64,000 nt of DNA, from positions 62,001-126,000 of the forward strand of contig DASYXK010000001.1 of the NCBI GenBank assembly GCA_035935115.1. Reading direction: 5' to 3'. Made by a program: the position numbers and the translations under genes. This DNA comes from TA-20 sp035935115 (GTDB lineage Archaea; Thermoproteota; Nitrososphaeria; Nitrososphaerales; Nitrosopumilaceae). The notes beneath the pieces were generated by a model. The model searched no databases. It worked only from the letters and a program-made list of their open reading frames with translations, and was not told the origin of the DNA. Positions 8,314-17,938 of the stretch are shown here, one piece after another (within the stretch, counting starts at the first letter, position 1; every line of letters begins with the position of its first letter).

Positions 8314-10436
8314 CTTACCTTTTGTAGCTGTATCTTTATGTTTTCTGCAATAGTAGGACCTATTTTGTCGATGTTTGCCAGTTTCTTAACTGGAATTTCA
8401 GACAAATCATGCAGATTTTGTATACCATTTTTGTAAAGAATCCTTGAACGAATTCTTCCTATTCCACGTATCTTTACCAATTCAACAAGTTCTTCTTTTA
8501 TTCCATACGATATTCTTTGTCGCATAATACTCAATTCATCTAAAATGTCATCTCGAGTTTCAAGTTTTGCTATCTCATATAATGAGTGTACAAGCCAATC
8601 TGCATTCTCCACCATTCTATGCATATCGCCTGATTCTATGCCTAAATTGTCTGAAAGAAAGATCTCACTTGATTCATTTATCCAAGCATGCATTGCAAGT
8701 AAGCTTCGTGAGCAGTCATACTCTGAAATATTTTCAATTAATTCAGAAGCATTATTCTCAAGAAGTGTTCCTATCATTTCATAGTCTTTGTTTCGTAGTG
8801 AGAATTTTGGGAAGAAATCCTCCGAGCTTGTAATAAGGTGCAAAAAGCCAAGTGTATGATTTTTTCGTTTTGAGATTTTTTGCAGTGATTTTTTAAAGTA
8901 AACTGCAGTGAGTGGATCTATGTATAACATAGATGTCTTTTTTCCAAATTCAGTTGCCACAAATCTCTCGCCTTTTTCTTTTATTAGATTTTCTAGCTCA
9001 AGATAATCCAAGGTTATTTGAATTTTAAATTTTATCGTAGACTTTCTGTCTTGAGAACCAGATAATGTCTCTGAAAAAAATACCATGATTTCATTTCTCT
9101 TTATTCCTGGATTTGTAGATATCAAACTGAGAACGTGAGTTCTTAGTGCTTTATCATCAGTTAATTTTGATTTTATGGGTTCTGGTGTTCCATTAATGTA
9201 GTAATCAGTTAGCTCTGTGCGATTTGAATTTCCTACAATGATTGCTTCCCCATAACTATCATATTGTGGCCTTCCAGCTCTACCACAAAGCTGCTTGTAT
9301 TCCAGAACACTTATCGGTTTATTTCCTCCAAATTTTGCGTCATACCTGTTTATGTTAGAGATAATAACACGCCTTGCTGGAAGATTTACTCCTGCTGCTA
9401 ATGTAGGAGTGGATGCAATTAATTTTATTTTTCCACTTCTAAATTCCGATTCAATTGTCTCACGACAATTCTGGTTAAGTCCTGCATGGTGAAATGCAAC
9501 TCCTTTTTTCACAAGAGTAGCTAAGTTTTTGATTAGATCAGTGTGTTCGTTGTCATCAAGAATTTTTTGCGATATCTTGTCTAGTTCTTTTTTTTCCTCC
9601 TCAGGAAGACTCTTTCCTATAACATCAGATGCTTTTGCAGCAAGTGAGGCAGAACGTGCCCTTGTTTCTGCAAACAAAATTGCTTGACCCCCATTTTTTA
9701 AAGAATCAATTCCAAGATCTACAGGCGGTCCCCTCATACTTGTTTCTATTTCAAATTTTTTCCCATTTTGCATTGTCACAACACCCTGATCATACACCCC
9801 TTCCCAAAGAGGCACAGGCCTCCAGTCACTTTCTACTAACTCTGAATCCAGCCATGAAGAAATCTCATCTGCATTTGTCACAGTAGCACTCAAAGCAAGT
9901 ATCTGAGGTTTTTGTTCTAACAATTTCAGTTTTGTTAATACAATTTCAAGAGTAGGTCCTCTATCCTGATCTCCAAGAAGATGAACCTCATCAGCAATTA
10001 CAAGTGATATATCATCTATCCATTCTGCTCCATGACGAATAATAGAATCCATTTTTTCATTAGTCATAACTAGAACATCGTTTTTTCCGAGATTTTTGTC
10101 TGTTAAATCAAAATCACCAGTAGATATTTCTACGTGTATTTTTCTACCTAAATCAATTGATTCAAGTTTTTTAAATTCAGAAAATTTTTCTGATGCCAGA
10201 GCTTTTAGAGGACTAAGATAGACTATTTTCCCTTTTTTCTTAAAAATATGATCTAATATAGCAAGTAAAGCAATAAGCGTCTTTCCGCTTGCGGTGGGTG
10301 CTGAAACAAGAATATTTTTTCCTTCTAGTAGTCCCGCTTCTACACTGGATTCCTGTGTAGGATAGAGTGTTTCATAACCTATGGAAAAAAGAAAATCAGT
10401 TAATTGTTTTGGAAGATCAATTTGCGATACTTTCAT
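8310..10436 (-). CDS. hel308: Hel308-type DNA helicase (Ski2-like, superfamily 2)
   Basis: A 708-residue 3'-5' DNA helicase for replication-fork repair. Visible in order: Q-motif region with YPTQESSV, Walker A SAPTASGKT, motif Ib LSPLKALASEKF, DEVH box, SATVTN motif III, AFHHAGL, ASTPTLAAGVNLPARRVII and motif VI QLCGRAGRPQYD. The winged-helix and ratchet domains follow, then a C-terminal helix-hairpin-helix region (IPVKKLANIDKIGPTIAENI). Length is typical of archaeal Hel308. ATGA overlaps with both the MCM gene upstream and the GPT gene downstream imply one transcript with the replication genes. Confidence 0.94.
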   Translation of the reverse strand: MKVSQIDLPKQLTDFLFSIGYETLYPTQESSVEAGLLEGKNILVSAPTASGKTLIALLAILDHIFKKKGKIVYLSPLKALASEKFSEFKKLESIDLGRKIHVEISTGDFDLTDKNLGKNDVLVMTNEKMDSIIRHGAEWIDDISLVIADEVHLLGDQDRGPTLEIVLTKLKLLEQKPQILALSATVTNADEISSWLDSELVESDWRPVPLWEGVYDQGVVTMQNGKKFEIETSMRGPPVDLGIDSLKNGGQAILFAETRARSASLAAKASDVIGKSLPEEEKKELDKISQKILDDNEHTDLIKNLATLVKKGVAFHHAGLNQNCRETIESEFRSGKIKLIASTPTLAAGVNLPARRVIISNINRYDAKFGGNKPISVLEYKQLCGRAGRPQYDSYGEAIIVGNSNRTELTDYYINGTPEPIKSKLTDDKALRTHVLSLISTNPGIKRNEIMVFFSETLSGSQDRKSTIKFKIQITLDYLELENLIKEKGERFVATEFGKKTSMLYIDPLTAVYFKKSLQKISKRKNHTLGFLHLITSSEDFFPKFSLRNKDYEMIGTLLENNASELIENISEYDCSRSLLAMHAWINESSEIFLSDNLGIESGDMHRMVENADWLVHSLYEIAKLETRDDILDELSIMRQRISYGIKEELVELVKIRGIGRIRSRILYKNGIQNLHDLSEIPVKKLANIDKIGPTIAENIKIQLQKVR

Positions 10437-12517
10437 ACACGGTTATAATGACCGGGTTTTGATTCATAAATAGCTGACTCTCGTTGTAATTTTTTGAGAT
10501 ATTTGCGAGCTTCTTCTTCTGTAAATTTGCCAGTCTTTACCAATTCTTTGACAAATGTCTTTTCTTCAACTGGTCTTTTTTCGTCTCCTTCAAGTGATTT
10601 CATCACATCCATAAACAACTGCATTTTTGATACTTCGCTGTGTGGCCTTCCCTGTAGAACTCCAAGATCAACCTGTCCAGTATTAACATCTACTCCAGCA
10701 TCTTCAAGCATGCTTTGGATCAAATCAATAGCCCTTTGAGCATCTTCAGCTTCTACATGGGTCTTCATCAACAGCCTAGCTCTTGCTGTTGCTAATCTTA
10801 CCAAGCCTTCAAGCTGTCTTGGTGTTACTGTTATCATTCCTTCAGATTCAACGTTTCTCATTTTCATATAATATTCAAGAATTTTTTCCTCTGCCTCTGG
10901 AGTAATTACAGGTTCAATTCTTTTAGCGTATGAAAGATATTTTGTTAGAATATCCACATCAATTAGTGATTTTGTATCTGCACCAGAAGTACGATGAAGG
11001 CTAAGAATATGTCTAGCTATTTTATTATCTCTCTCTTTAGATGGTATATCACGTACAACAAAAATAAGATCAAATCTGGTAAGAAGTGGTATAGGGAGAT
11101 TTACATTTTCTGTAATATTCTTGAAAGGATCATATTTTCCATACATGGGGTTTGCTGCTGCTAAAATCGAAGTCCTAGCATTTAGTGTAGCAACAATTCC
11201 ACCTTTTGCAATACTAGCGGATTGTTGTTCCATTACTTCATGTAGTGCACTTCTATCTTCTGGTTTCATTTTATCAAATTCATCAATACATACAAGACCC
11301 TGATCACCAAGAACAACTGCACCAGCTTCTAACATCATAATACCAATCTTATCCCGTACTACTGCTGCTGTAAGTCCTGCTGCAGTAGAACCTCTACCAG
11401 ATGTATATAGACCCCTTGGAGCAATTCTTGCACAAAATTTTAGCATTTCACTTTTTGCGGTACCAGGATCTCCTACAAGAAAGATGTTAATATCACCACG
11501 AATCTTGGCACCATCAGCAAGCACTCTTTGAGTGGAACCAACAATCAAAAGCAAGATTGATTCTTTAATTATTTCATGTCCATGTATGTGTGGTGCAAAT
11601 GATGCTACCAACCTATCATAAATATCGGTATTTTTTGCAAGAGATTTAATTATTTTTTCTTCGTCTGGTGAAATTTCTTCTCTTTCTGTACTTCTAGAAG
11701 TTTTGCCACCCCTTCCTCCAAGAAATTCTATATTGTTTCCCTGTATTCGCAATCTGTAAATTCCAGTTTTTCCTCGCATTGATGGAATGTGTTCTTGTTC
11801 AATTCGTACCAATCCTGTAAGAATTACGCGATCTCCAGGTCTTGCATTATCAACTAGATCCTGTAATACTGTGACATCTACATAATGCGGTAACTGTCCA
11901 GGTGGCAGATCTTCTGGTAGTTCTTGTAGTCTTACCATTTGAAAATCTATGAATCGGCTCTTTTCGGGACTAATTTCCAAATCCCTATGAGTACATTTTC
12001 CATTACTACACTTCAATGGTGCATTAAACTCGAGTCCTTTCTCTTGAACTATATGAGTTTCATGACCTTCTGGACAAATGTATACAAGTTCTTTTGCAAG
12101 TGGTTTTATTTCAGATGATCTTACTACCATTCCCGATACGCTTGTCATTTTTCCAATGACTTCAGCATTTATCTCACGCAAGCTACGTTGTGCAGGATAG
12201 TTTGCAATTCTTACTCTAACATCATGTCTAATTTTTTCTGCGTATTGTGGAAATCTCTCCTTAAGAATATCTTTTATTGCACCAGCAAATGTACTTAGAA
12301 TTTCATCTGGATCAGTATTAAAAACAGATTCAATTTCGTGAACAGATACAAGATCATTATAATCAACTACAAGATATTGTATTTTCTTTGCCATCATTTG
12401 ATCTATTTCTTCTACATATTTGTAAGCACCAGATTTGTCTTTGAATTGAGTTAGAAATTCCTTTACCTGATCCGAACGCTTTCCAGTTGACGATATTGAT
12501 TCAGATTGTGCTGTCAT
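10433..12517 (-). CDS. mcm: MCM replicative DNA helicase
   Basis: A 694-residue AAA+ helicase forming the hexamer that unwinds DNA at the fork. The N-terminal domain holds a zinc site of the form C-x3-H...C-x4-C (CPEGH, CSNGKC, residues about 148-175) and an OB fold. The AAA+ domain has Walker A GDPGTAKSEML, Walker B VCIDEFDKM, sensor 1 AAANPMYGKYD and the arginine finger LLTRFDLIF. A C-terminal winged helix ends the protein. No intein is present. It overlaps gins by 4 bases upstream and hel308 by 4 bases downstream. Confidence 0.97.
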   Translation of the reverse strand: MTAQSESISSTGKRSDQVKEFLTQFKDKSGAYKYVEEIDQMMAKKIQYLVVDYNDLVSVHEIESVFNTDPDEILSTFAGAIKDILKERFPQYAEKIRHDVRVRIANYPAQRSLREINAEVIGKMTSVSGMVVRSSEIKPLAKELVYICPEGHETHIVQEKGLEFNAPLKCSNGKCTHRDLEISPEKSRFIDFQMVRLQELPEDLPPGQLPHYVDVTVLQDLVDNARPGDRVILTGLVRIEQEHIPSMRGKTGIYRLRIQGNNIEFLGGRGGKTSRSTEREEISPDEEKIIKSLAKNTDIYDRLVASFAPHIHGHEIIKESILLLIVGSTQRVLADGAKIRGDINIFLVGDPGTAKSEMLKFCARIAPRGLYTSGRGSTAAGLTAAVVRDKIGIMMLEAGAVVLGDQGLVCIDEFDKMKPEDRSALHEVMEQQSASIAKGGIVATLNARTSILAAANPMYGKYDPFKNITENVNLPIPLLTRFDLIFVVRDIPSKERDNKIARHILSLHRTSGADTKSLIDVDILTKYLSYAKRIEPVITPEAEEKILEYYMKMRNVESEGMITVTPRQLEGLVRLATARARLLMKTHVEAEDAQRAIDLIQSMLEDAGVDVNTGQVDLGVLQGRPHSEVSKMQLFMDVMKSLEGDEKRPVEEKTFVKELVKTGKFTEEEARKYLKKLQRESAIYESKPGHYNRV

Positions 12518-13029
12518 TTCTTGTCACCTAAGATTTGTTTGTTAAAATCAACGCTCTGTAAATGTATTGCATTAAATAATGCACGTTCTTCTATTGATAG
12601 TTTTTTTGCAAGATCAGATGTCATCTTTGAAGAGTCTGCAAGTCTAATTATTTTTCCTTGTCTTTTTCTCATAAGAGTATTTAGCATACTTTCTACCTTG
12701 TCACGATCTTGTTGTGGAAGCCTTTGTATGTATGAATTCAGTTTAATATAGAAATCAGAATCAAGAGTAGATAAATCAAAGTCACCTTGTACATTTTCTT
12801 TTACAAGTGCTTGTTTCAAAGCAACAATCATGTCAGTATCCTGAATATCTACAATTTTTTCTGACGATAATACTTCTGCTACCCAACGTGATATGCTCAA
12901 AATTTCACCATGTTTTGCTTCTATTGATACATCTGGTGTATCGACCTTTATATCATGATTAAAAGTGACTTTAACGTCTTGTAGGCGATATCCAATGGTA
13001 TGAAGTTGAGTCAAATCCAATATATTCAA
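12514..13029 (-). CDS. GINS complex subunit (Gins23-like)
   Basis: A 171-residue replication factor of the archaeal GINS family, part of the CMG-like helicase with MCM and Cdc45/RecJ. The N-terminal 60 residues look like the small B domain (HGEILSISRWVAEVLSSEKIVDI). They precede the helical A domain with MLNTLMRKRQGKIIRLA, the conserved arginine/lysine helix. This B-then-A order is that of Gins23, whereas Gins51 has A then B. It is the first gene of the gins-mcm-hel308 run and overlaps mcm by 4 bases. The Gins23 versus Gins51 call is inference from domain order. Confidence 0.8.
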   Translation of the reverse strand: MNILDLTQLHTIGYRLQDVKVTFNHDIKVDTPDVSIEAKHGEILSISRWVAEVLSSEKIVDIQDTDMIVALKQALVKENVQGDFDLSTLDSDFYIKLNSYIQRLPQQDRDKVESMLNTLMRKRQGKIIRLADSSKMTSDLAKKLSIEERALFNAIHLQSVDFNKQILGDKK

Positions 13030-13152
13030 TATGCGTCAAGCATGCTCCGTTCAAGCATTTAACTAATGCGATCGATCAATTCTGTTAACAACTTGCTTTG
13101 ATCATTTGATCTTAGCCGTAATTTTATTAGTGAGAGAGAAACGTAACAGCCT

Positions 13153-14106
13153 ATGACTGAAACTTCCATGTGGGTAGAAAAGTACCGCCCCATGAAGCTG
13201 TCTTCTATAATAAACCAAAAGGAGATCATTGGGAGTCTGAAATCTCTTTTAAAAAATCCTGCTGAAATGCCACACCTTATGTTTTCAGGATCTGCAGGTG
13301 TTGGCAAAACTACCACGGCATTATGTCTGGCAAGAGAAATCCTAGGTGATAATTGGAAAGATCACACACTTGAGCTGAATGCCTCAGATGAACGTGGCAT
13401 AAACATGGTAAGAGATAGAGTGAAAAAATTTGCGCGCTTTTCAGGACTTGATGCAAAAATCCCATTCAAATTAATAATTTTAGACGAAGCAGATGAAATG
13501 ACTTCGGATGCACAAACAGCATTACGTAGAATTATAGAAGACACTGCCAGATATTGCAGGTTTATCTTAATTGCAAATAACATATCAAAAATCATAGATC
13601 CACTTCAGAGCAGATGTGCCGTTTTCAAGTTTACAAGAATCTCTGAAGATGACATAATATCACATCTAGAGGAAATTTGTAAAAAAGAAAAAATAAAGTT
13701 TGAACAAAAGGGACTTGAAACTATACAAGATTATTCTGAAGGGGATATGCGTCATTCCATCAACATATTACAAGCAACAGCAAGTCTTGGAATGATAAAC
13801 GAGTCAAATGTAAAAGCAGCATCTGGCCTTACAAAGACAAATGATGTTGGTGAGATCTTGAGTCTTGCCATAGCAGGAAAATTATCTGATGCTCGAAACA
13901 AAATGATTGAATTAATCAAAGTTTATGGAATGTCGGAGTCAGACTTTTTGAAATATTTGAATGAACATGCGTATAAAATCAAAACCACCCACCTTTCTGA
14001 AATATTGGAATCAATAGCAAAATACGATTACAGATTAATTATTGGTGCAAATCCAGAAATTCAACTATCTGCACTTTTAGCAGAGCTTGGAAAAATAGGA
14101 AAATAA
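13153..14106 (+). CDS. rfcS: Replication factor C small subunit
   Basis: A 317-residue AAA+ clamp-loader subunit that opens PCNA. It begins WVEKYRPMKLSSIINQKEI (the RFC box), then Walker A GSAGVGKTTTALCLA, the LNASDERGI motif, Walker B LIILDEADEMT, sensor 1 and the SRC motif (QSRCAVFKF). The C-terminal collar helices follow. Length matches archaeal RfcS. The gene is divergent from the gins-mcm-hel308 operon over about 120 bases, so both replication units probably share a promoter region. Confidence 0.97.
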   Translation: MTETSMWVEKYRPMKLSSIINQKEIIGSLKSLLKNPAEMPHLMFSGSAGVGKTTTALCLAREILGDNWKDHTLELNASDERGINMVRDRVKKFARFSGLDAKIPFKLIILDEADEMTSDAQTALRRIIEDTARYCRFILIANNISKIIDPLQSRCAVFKFTRISEDDIISHLEEICKKEKIKFEQKGLETIQDYSEGDMRHSINILQATASLGMINESNVKAASGLTKTNDVGEILSLAIAGKLSDARNKMIELIKVYGMSESDFLKYLNEHAYKIKTTHLSEILESIAKYDYRLIIGANPEIQLSALLAELGKIGK

Positions 14107-14109
14107 TAG

Positions 14110-14193
14110 CGCAGAGAGAGGGATTTGAACCCCCGCGTGCTTGCGCACATAGGCTCTCAAGGCCCACGCCATGCCGGGCTAGGCGACCTCTGC
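14110..14193 (-). tRNA. tRNA-Ser (TGA)
   Basis: An 84-nt type II tRNA on the minus strand. Acceptor GCAGAGG pairs with TCTCTGC, and the discriminator is G as in serine tRNAs. Anticodon loop CTTGAGA gives anticodon TGA. The long variable arm contains GTGC-GCAA-GCAC. T loop TTCAAAT. No intron or CCA is encoded. Its 3' end lies only a few bases beyond the convergent rfcS stop. Confidence 0.93.
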
Positions 14194-14328
14194 AGTTTCT
14201 GTTCATAAAAACTAGTTAAAATTTGTTTAAAACATCACATAGTTTTTGTTATCAATTATAATAAAACAAAAATGAAAGTTGGCATTTGCTAGAAATGAAA
14301 ATTAAAAATAAATAAAGAAATGAAAAGT

Positions 14329-14862
14329 TTAGTGGTGTGCGTGTGGATTAACAGAACCGGTTTCCATTTTTTTGAAGGTTCCAGCTGCTTTTTCATGATA
14401 TTCTAGATTTGACTGATCAACTTTGATTGCCTGTGGAGGACAAACAGAAACGCAGGCCATACACCAAATACAATCATGCTCTCTTATTGGATCAGCCTTG
14501 TCTGTGTAATCAGCCCTATGTTCTTTTTCAGAACTTCCAGTTCCAGCAAATGTTTGATCTTTCACTTTAACTGCTGGAATATCTTTTTCAGTTCGGTACC
14601 ACTGAAAAACTTGTACTGGACAAGCTTCAATGCATGCACCATCTGCAACGCAAGAATCCCAGTCTACTGCAACCATTGTGCCACTTACACCTATTGGTTC
14701 TATTTTCTCACCGCGGGCCTTGTATGAAGCGATAACTTCAGCATTTTCAGCTGCTTCTGCCTTTCTACCTGGGCCCCACATAAAGTGGAAATGTTCACCA
14801 TCGGTGTGTGATATTCTTCCAATAGGTTTCATTCCTTTTGGAAAATCGTCTGGTATTGGCAT
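14329..14862 (-). CDS. Zinc-type 7Fe ferredoxin (paralogue A)
   Basis: A 177-residue electron carrier of the Sulfolobus zinc-ferredoxin type. The first cluster motif is CVADGACIEACP, i.e. C-x2-D-x2-C-x3-C-P, where Asp replaces a Cys as in [3Fe-4S] sites. The second is CIWCMACVSVCP, a standard [4Fe-4S] motif. An N-terminal extension of about 70 residues with several His (SHTDGEHFHFMWGPGR) matches the region that binds zinc in the Sulfolobus protein. The C-terminal tail ends with a His cluster (HAHH) absent from paralogue B. Likely acceptor for 2-oxoacid oxidoreductases. A related gene lies 51 bases upstream. Confidence 0.9.
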   Translation of the reverse strand: MPIPDDFPKGMKPIGRISHTDGEHFHFMWGPGRKAEAAENAEVIASYKARGEKIEPIGVSGTMVAVDWDSCVADGACIEACPVQVFQWYRTEKDIPAVKVKDQTFAGTGSSEKEHRADYTDKADPIREHDCIWCMACVSVCPPQAIKVDQSNLEYHEKAAGTFKKMETGSVNPHAHH

Positions 14863-14913
14863 AGGATGTTTGCGAATAATATGTTATTTAAACCTAGACA
14901 ATATTAGTTCAAA

Positions 14914-15360
14914 CTAACTGAATCTAGCTATCTCTTTTTCATGTATGTCCATGTTTAACTGATCAACTTTGATTGCTTTTGTTGGACAGACCTCTACACA
15001 TGCCATACACCATATACAATCTGCCTCCTTCACTGGATTTGCCTTATCAGTATAGTCTTTTCTGTCGTTTCTTCCAGTTTCTCCAGGATTTTTGTACCAT
15101 TCAAATACTTTAACAGGACAACTAAGAAGACAAACTCCATCAGCTATACAAGAATCCCAATCTACTGCAACAAAAGTACCATGAATTCCCATTGGTTTGA
15201 TTTCTTCTCCATTTTCTGCATATGCTGCCTTGACCTTTTGATCGGAAGCAGCTTCAGCAAGTTTTCCTGGACCCCAAACAAGGTGAAAGTTATCGCTTAG
15301 CGGATCTTTAAATTTTTCAATAGTATTATGATTTTTTGGGAAATTTGGATCTATAGGCAT
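14914..15360 (-). CDS. Zinc-type 7Fe ferredoxin (paralogue B)
   Basis: A 148-residue paralogue of the preceding ferredoxin with the same architecture: HLVWGPGKLAEAAS in the N-terminal extension, CIADGVCLLSCP (C-x2-D-x2-C-x3-C) and CIWCMACVEVCP. The insert between the clusters is shorter and the His-rich tail is missing. I start at the ATG at 15360 (MPIDPNFPK), which aligns with MPIPDDFPK of paralogue A, rather than an upstream in-frame GTG at 15369. Tandem duplication is evident. Having two carriers may allow different redox partners, which is inference. Confidence 0.9.
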   Translation of the reverse strand: MPIDPNFPKNHNTIEKFKDPLSDNFHLVWGPGKLAEAASDQKVKAAYAENGEEIKPMGIHGTFVAVDWDSCIADGVCLLSCPVKVFEWYKNPGETGRNDRKDYTDKANPVKEADCIWCMACVEVCPTKAIKVDQLNMDIHEKEIARFS

Positions 15361-15437
15361 GAGGATCACAGATGTGGTTTCTTATTTAAAGTGTATACAA
15401 GATAAATTCATATCTTCACTTCCGTTGTCTTGACTCA

Positions 15438-16109
15438 TTGGGAATTTTCAAATACGATGTTTATCGCAGTCCTAATGTAGGAATATACACTAAATGTAAT
15501 GATGATTTTGTTTTTTTACCCAATGGTTTTGCAGCAACAAAGGCAAAAAACCTATCAGAATTTCTACAAACTGATTATGTTTTTACTTCAGTAGCAAATA
15601 CACGATTGCTTGGACCTCTTATAGTTGTTAACAACAAGGGCATGTTATTACCACGCAATTGTTCAGAAGAAGAACTTTCACATCTTAAAAAATCTACAGG
15701 TCTTAATGTAGATATTTTAGAAACCAAACATACGGCGATTGGGAATTTGATTTGTGTTAATGATAAAGGCGGAATAATGTCTCCTTTGATTCCAAATGAG
15801 TTCGTAAAAAAAGTAGAAGATGTGTTGGGAATAGAGATATTACAGAAAAGGGTTGCAGGTTATCACCAAGATGGGGCCATGACTGTTGCCACATCACATG
15901 GAGGAATTATTCATCCTAATACTGAAGAAGATGACATCAAAGTTTTTTCCGAAGTGTTAGGAGTAGAACTTGAACCTGCAACAATAAACGGCGGTTCTCC
16001 CTATCTTGCATCAGGCATACTGGCAAATAACAAATCACTTGTAGTAGGAACCTTGACGAATGGACCTGAACTTGTAATGCTTACAAGGGCATTTAGAGTT
16101 GAAGACTAG
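15438..16109 (+). CDS. eif6: Translation initiation factor 6 (aIF6)
   Basis: A 223-residue ribosome anti-association factor that binds the large subunit at L23/L14 and blocks premature 50S-30S joining. The sequence shows the five-fold pseudo-symmetric repeats: VGIYTKCNDDFVFLPNG, NTRLLGPLIVVNNKGMLLPR, HTAIGNLICVNDKGGIMSPL, MTVATSHGGIIHPN and SPYLASGILANNKSLVVGTLTNGPE. Start TTG 15438 gives MGIFKYDVYRSPNVG, matching the usual N-terminus. It converges on hisS with a 17-base overlap of the 3' ends. It is divergent from the ferredoxin pair. Confidence 0.95.
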   Translation: MGIFKYDVYRSPNVGIYTKCNDDFVFLPNGFAATKAKNLSEFLQTDYVFTSVANTRLLGPLIVVNNKGMLLPRNCSEEELSHLKKSTGLNVDILETKHTAIGNLICVNDKGGIMSPLIPNEFVKKVEDVLGIEILQKRVAGYHQDGAMTVATSHGGIIHPNTEEDDIKVFSEVLGVELEPATINGGSPYLASGILANNKSLVVGTLTNGPELVMLTRAFRVED

Positions 16110-17373
16110 ATTTTGGATCAGATAATATAGATTCAATAGAAACTTGTTTTTCAATTCCATCTCTCATATTACGTAATACAACAGATTTTGTAGAGTACTC
16201 TTTTGGAACCACAATAATCACATATTTTGAGTTTGATGCCATTTCCATTTGTTTTCTAAGCGGTTTTCCTCCCAGATCTGCTTCTGCATGTATGCCTTTT
16301 TGTCTTAGTTGAGACACTATGCCAAGTGCAACTTTTTGCATTTCTTCATTAATATACGCAACCCAAATCTGTGATGTTTTTGTATCAACATCAATTCCTT
16401 GTTTTTCAAGAGAGTTAACTATACGTTCAACACCACCAGCCACTCCAGTTGCACCCAAATCTTCTCGTCCAAAAGCTTTTGTTAAATTGTCATATCTACC
16501 TCCACCCACAAGCGCTCCAAGATCAGATGTTGAATCAAACGCTTCAAACACTATACCAGAATAATAATCAAGACCCCTTACAATACCAAAGTTTATTCTG
16601 ATATTGTCAACATGTCTATTTTTTAATGAAGTAAATAGGAGTTGTAGTTTATCCCAGTTTTTTAATTCTTTTACATCTAATCTTTCTTCTATTTCTTCAG
16701 GTGTTCCTTTAATTTGAGAAAATTCAAGTATTTTTTCTAGATCAGAACTAGAATAACCTTTTTCACTATACTCTTTAATTATTTCATCTTTTTTCTTTTT
16801 TTGAATCTTATCTACAGCTCGTAGTATGTCACCTACAAGATTTGGTGAATCCGATTTGAAAATTTTGTGAACATATGATTCTACAAGTTCACGATCACAT
16901 ATGTCTATGATTATATTTTGTAATTTTAGATTGTCTAGAAATTTAGAAGTAAAATCAATTATTTCTGCATCAGATTCTATATTGGGTTGACCATAAATTT
17001 CAACATCCCATTGGTGAAAGAATCGGTATCTTCCTTTTTGTGGCTCATCATATCTCCATACACCTCCAAAGGCAGAAAATTTAGCAGGTAATTTCATTGA
17101 TTTTTGTGATACTGCATATCTAGTAAGTCCAATAGTGAAATCAAATCTTAATGCAACTTCCCGATCGCCTTTATCAGTAAAATAATAAATTTCATTTTTA
17201 ATAGTAGGACCACTTTTTGTCTCTATTACTGAAACTAGTTCAATTGGAGACGGTTCCATAAAGTAGAATCCAAAAATATTTGAGGTTTGTATAAATTTTT
17301 GTCGTACATATTCAATTTTAGAGGCTTCCTGAAATTCTATATCCCTCATTCCTCGTGGTAAATCCAAATTCAA
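16093..17373 (-). CDS. hisS: Histidyl-tRNA synthetase
   Basis: A 426-residue class II synthetase charging tRNA-His. Motifs: LPRGMRDIEFQEA at the N-terminus, class II motif 1 region with EPSPIELVSV, motif 2 FGGVWRYDEPQKGRYRFFHQWDVEIYG, the His-specific RGLDYYSGIVFEAFD, motif 3 GGGRYDNLTKAFG...GVAGGVERI, then the C-terminal anticodon-binding domain with ADLGGKPLRKQMEMASNSKYVIIV. Length and order are normal. TTG start. The closest alternative, HisZ, lacks the His-specific motifs seen here. Confidence 0.96.
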   Translation of the reverse strand: MNLDLPRGMRDIEFQEASKIEYVRQKFIQTSNIFGFYFMEPSPIELVSVIETKSGPTIKNEIYYFTDKGDREVALRFDFTIGLTRYAVSQKSMKLPAKFSAFGGVWRYDEPQKGRYRFFHQWDVEIYGQPNIESDAEIIDFTSKFLDNLKLQNIIIDICDRELVESYVHKIFKSDSPNLVGDILRAVDKIQKKKKDEIIKEYSEKGYSSSDLEKILEFSQIKGTPEEIEERLDVKELKNWDKLQLLFTSLKNRHVDNIRINFGIVRGLDYYSGIVFEAFDSTSDLGALVGGGRYDNLTKAFGREDLGATGVAGGVERIVNSLEKQGIDVDTKTSQIWVAYINEEMQKVALGIVSQLRQKGIHAEADLGGKPLRKQMEMASNSKYVIIVVPKEYSTKSVVLRNMRDGIEKQVSIESILSDPKSSLQL

Positions 17374-17482
17374 GAATCATTCTTTTTCTAATGCATTTAG
17401 ACTTTCTGATTACAACTATCTGTTAGAACAACTATCTTAATTTTACAAGGGATTAATAGATGATATTTGCATCATAAAATCA

Positions 17483-17899
17483 ATGGCATATAGAGATTTG
17501 GAACACATGACAGATGCCTTTATCGAAGTCACTGGAAGCACACTTGAAGAAGCTTTTGAAAATGCTGGTATATCAGTTGTTGACACAATGGTAGACATCA
17601 ATTCAGTCGAAGAAAAAAGACATAAAAAAATTGAAATCGTTGCAAAAGATCTTAATAACTTACTTTACAATTGGCTTGAAGAAATTATCATACTTACAAT
17701 AACAGAGGGATTTGCAGCAAGAAGATTTTCTGTAACATTAACAAAAAATGATGAATATAGTCTTGTAGCAAACATAGATGGTGAAGAAATAGATTTTAAA
17801 AAACATCATTTCAAATTAGAGATAAAATCACCCACCTTTCATCTCATGGAAATAAAACAGGAAAAACCCATCATGATGCGATTTCTTCTTGATTTATAG
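17483..17899 (+). CDS. Archease
   Basis: A 138-residue archease, the protein cofactor that helps the RtcB RNA ligase become guanylylated and accept GTP or ATP during tRNA splicing. Family marks: YRDLEHMTDAFIEVTGSTLEEAFENAG with the metal-site His8 and Asp residues, a central NLLYNWLEEIIIL, and the ending with KHHFKLEIKSPTFHLMEI before the final strand. Length is typical (about 140). rtcB is not in the window. It probably leads a short unit with the thioredoxin gene 39 bases downstream. Confidence 0.88.
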   Translation: MAYRDLEHMTDAFIEVTGSTLEEAFENAGISVVDTMVDINSVEEKRHKKIEIVAKDLNNLLYNWLEEIIILTITEGFAARRFSVTLTKNDEYSLVANIDGEEIDFKKHHFKLEIKSPTFHLMEIKQEKPIMMRFLLDL

Positions 17900-17938
17900 A
17901 TTAAATTATTAAATAGTATTTACTTCTTTGACTTTCTG

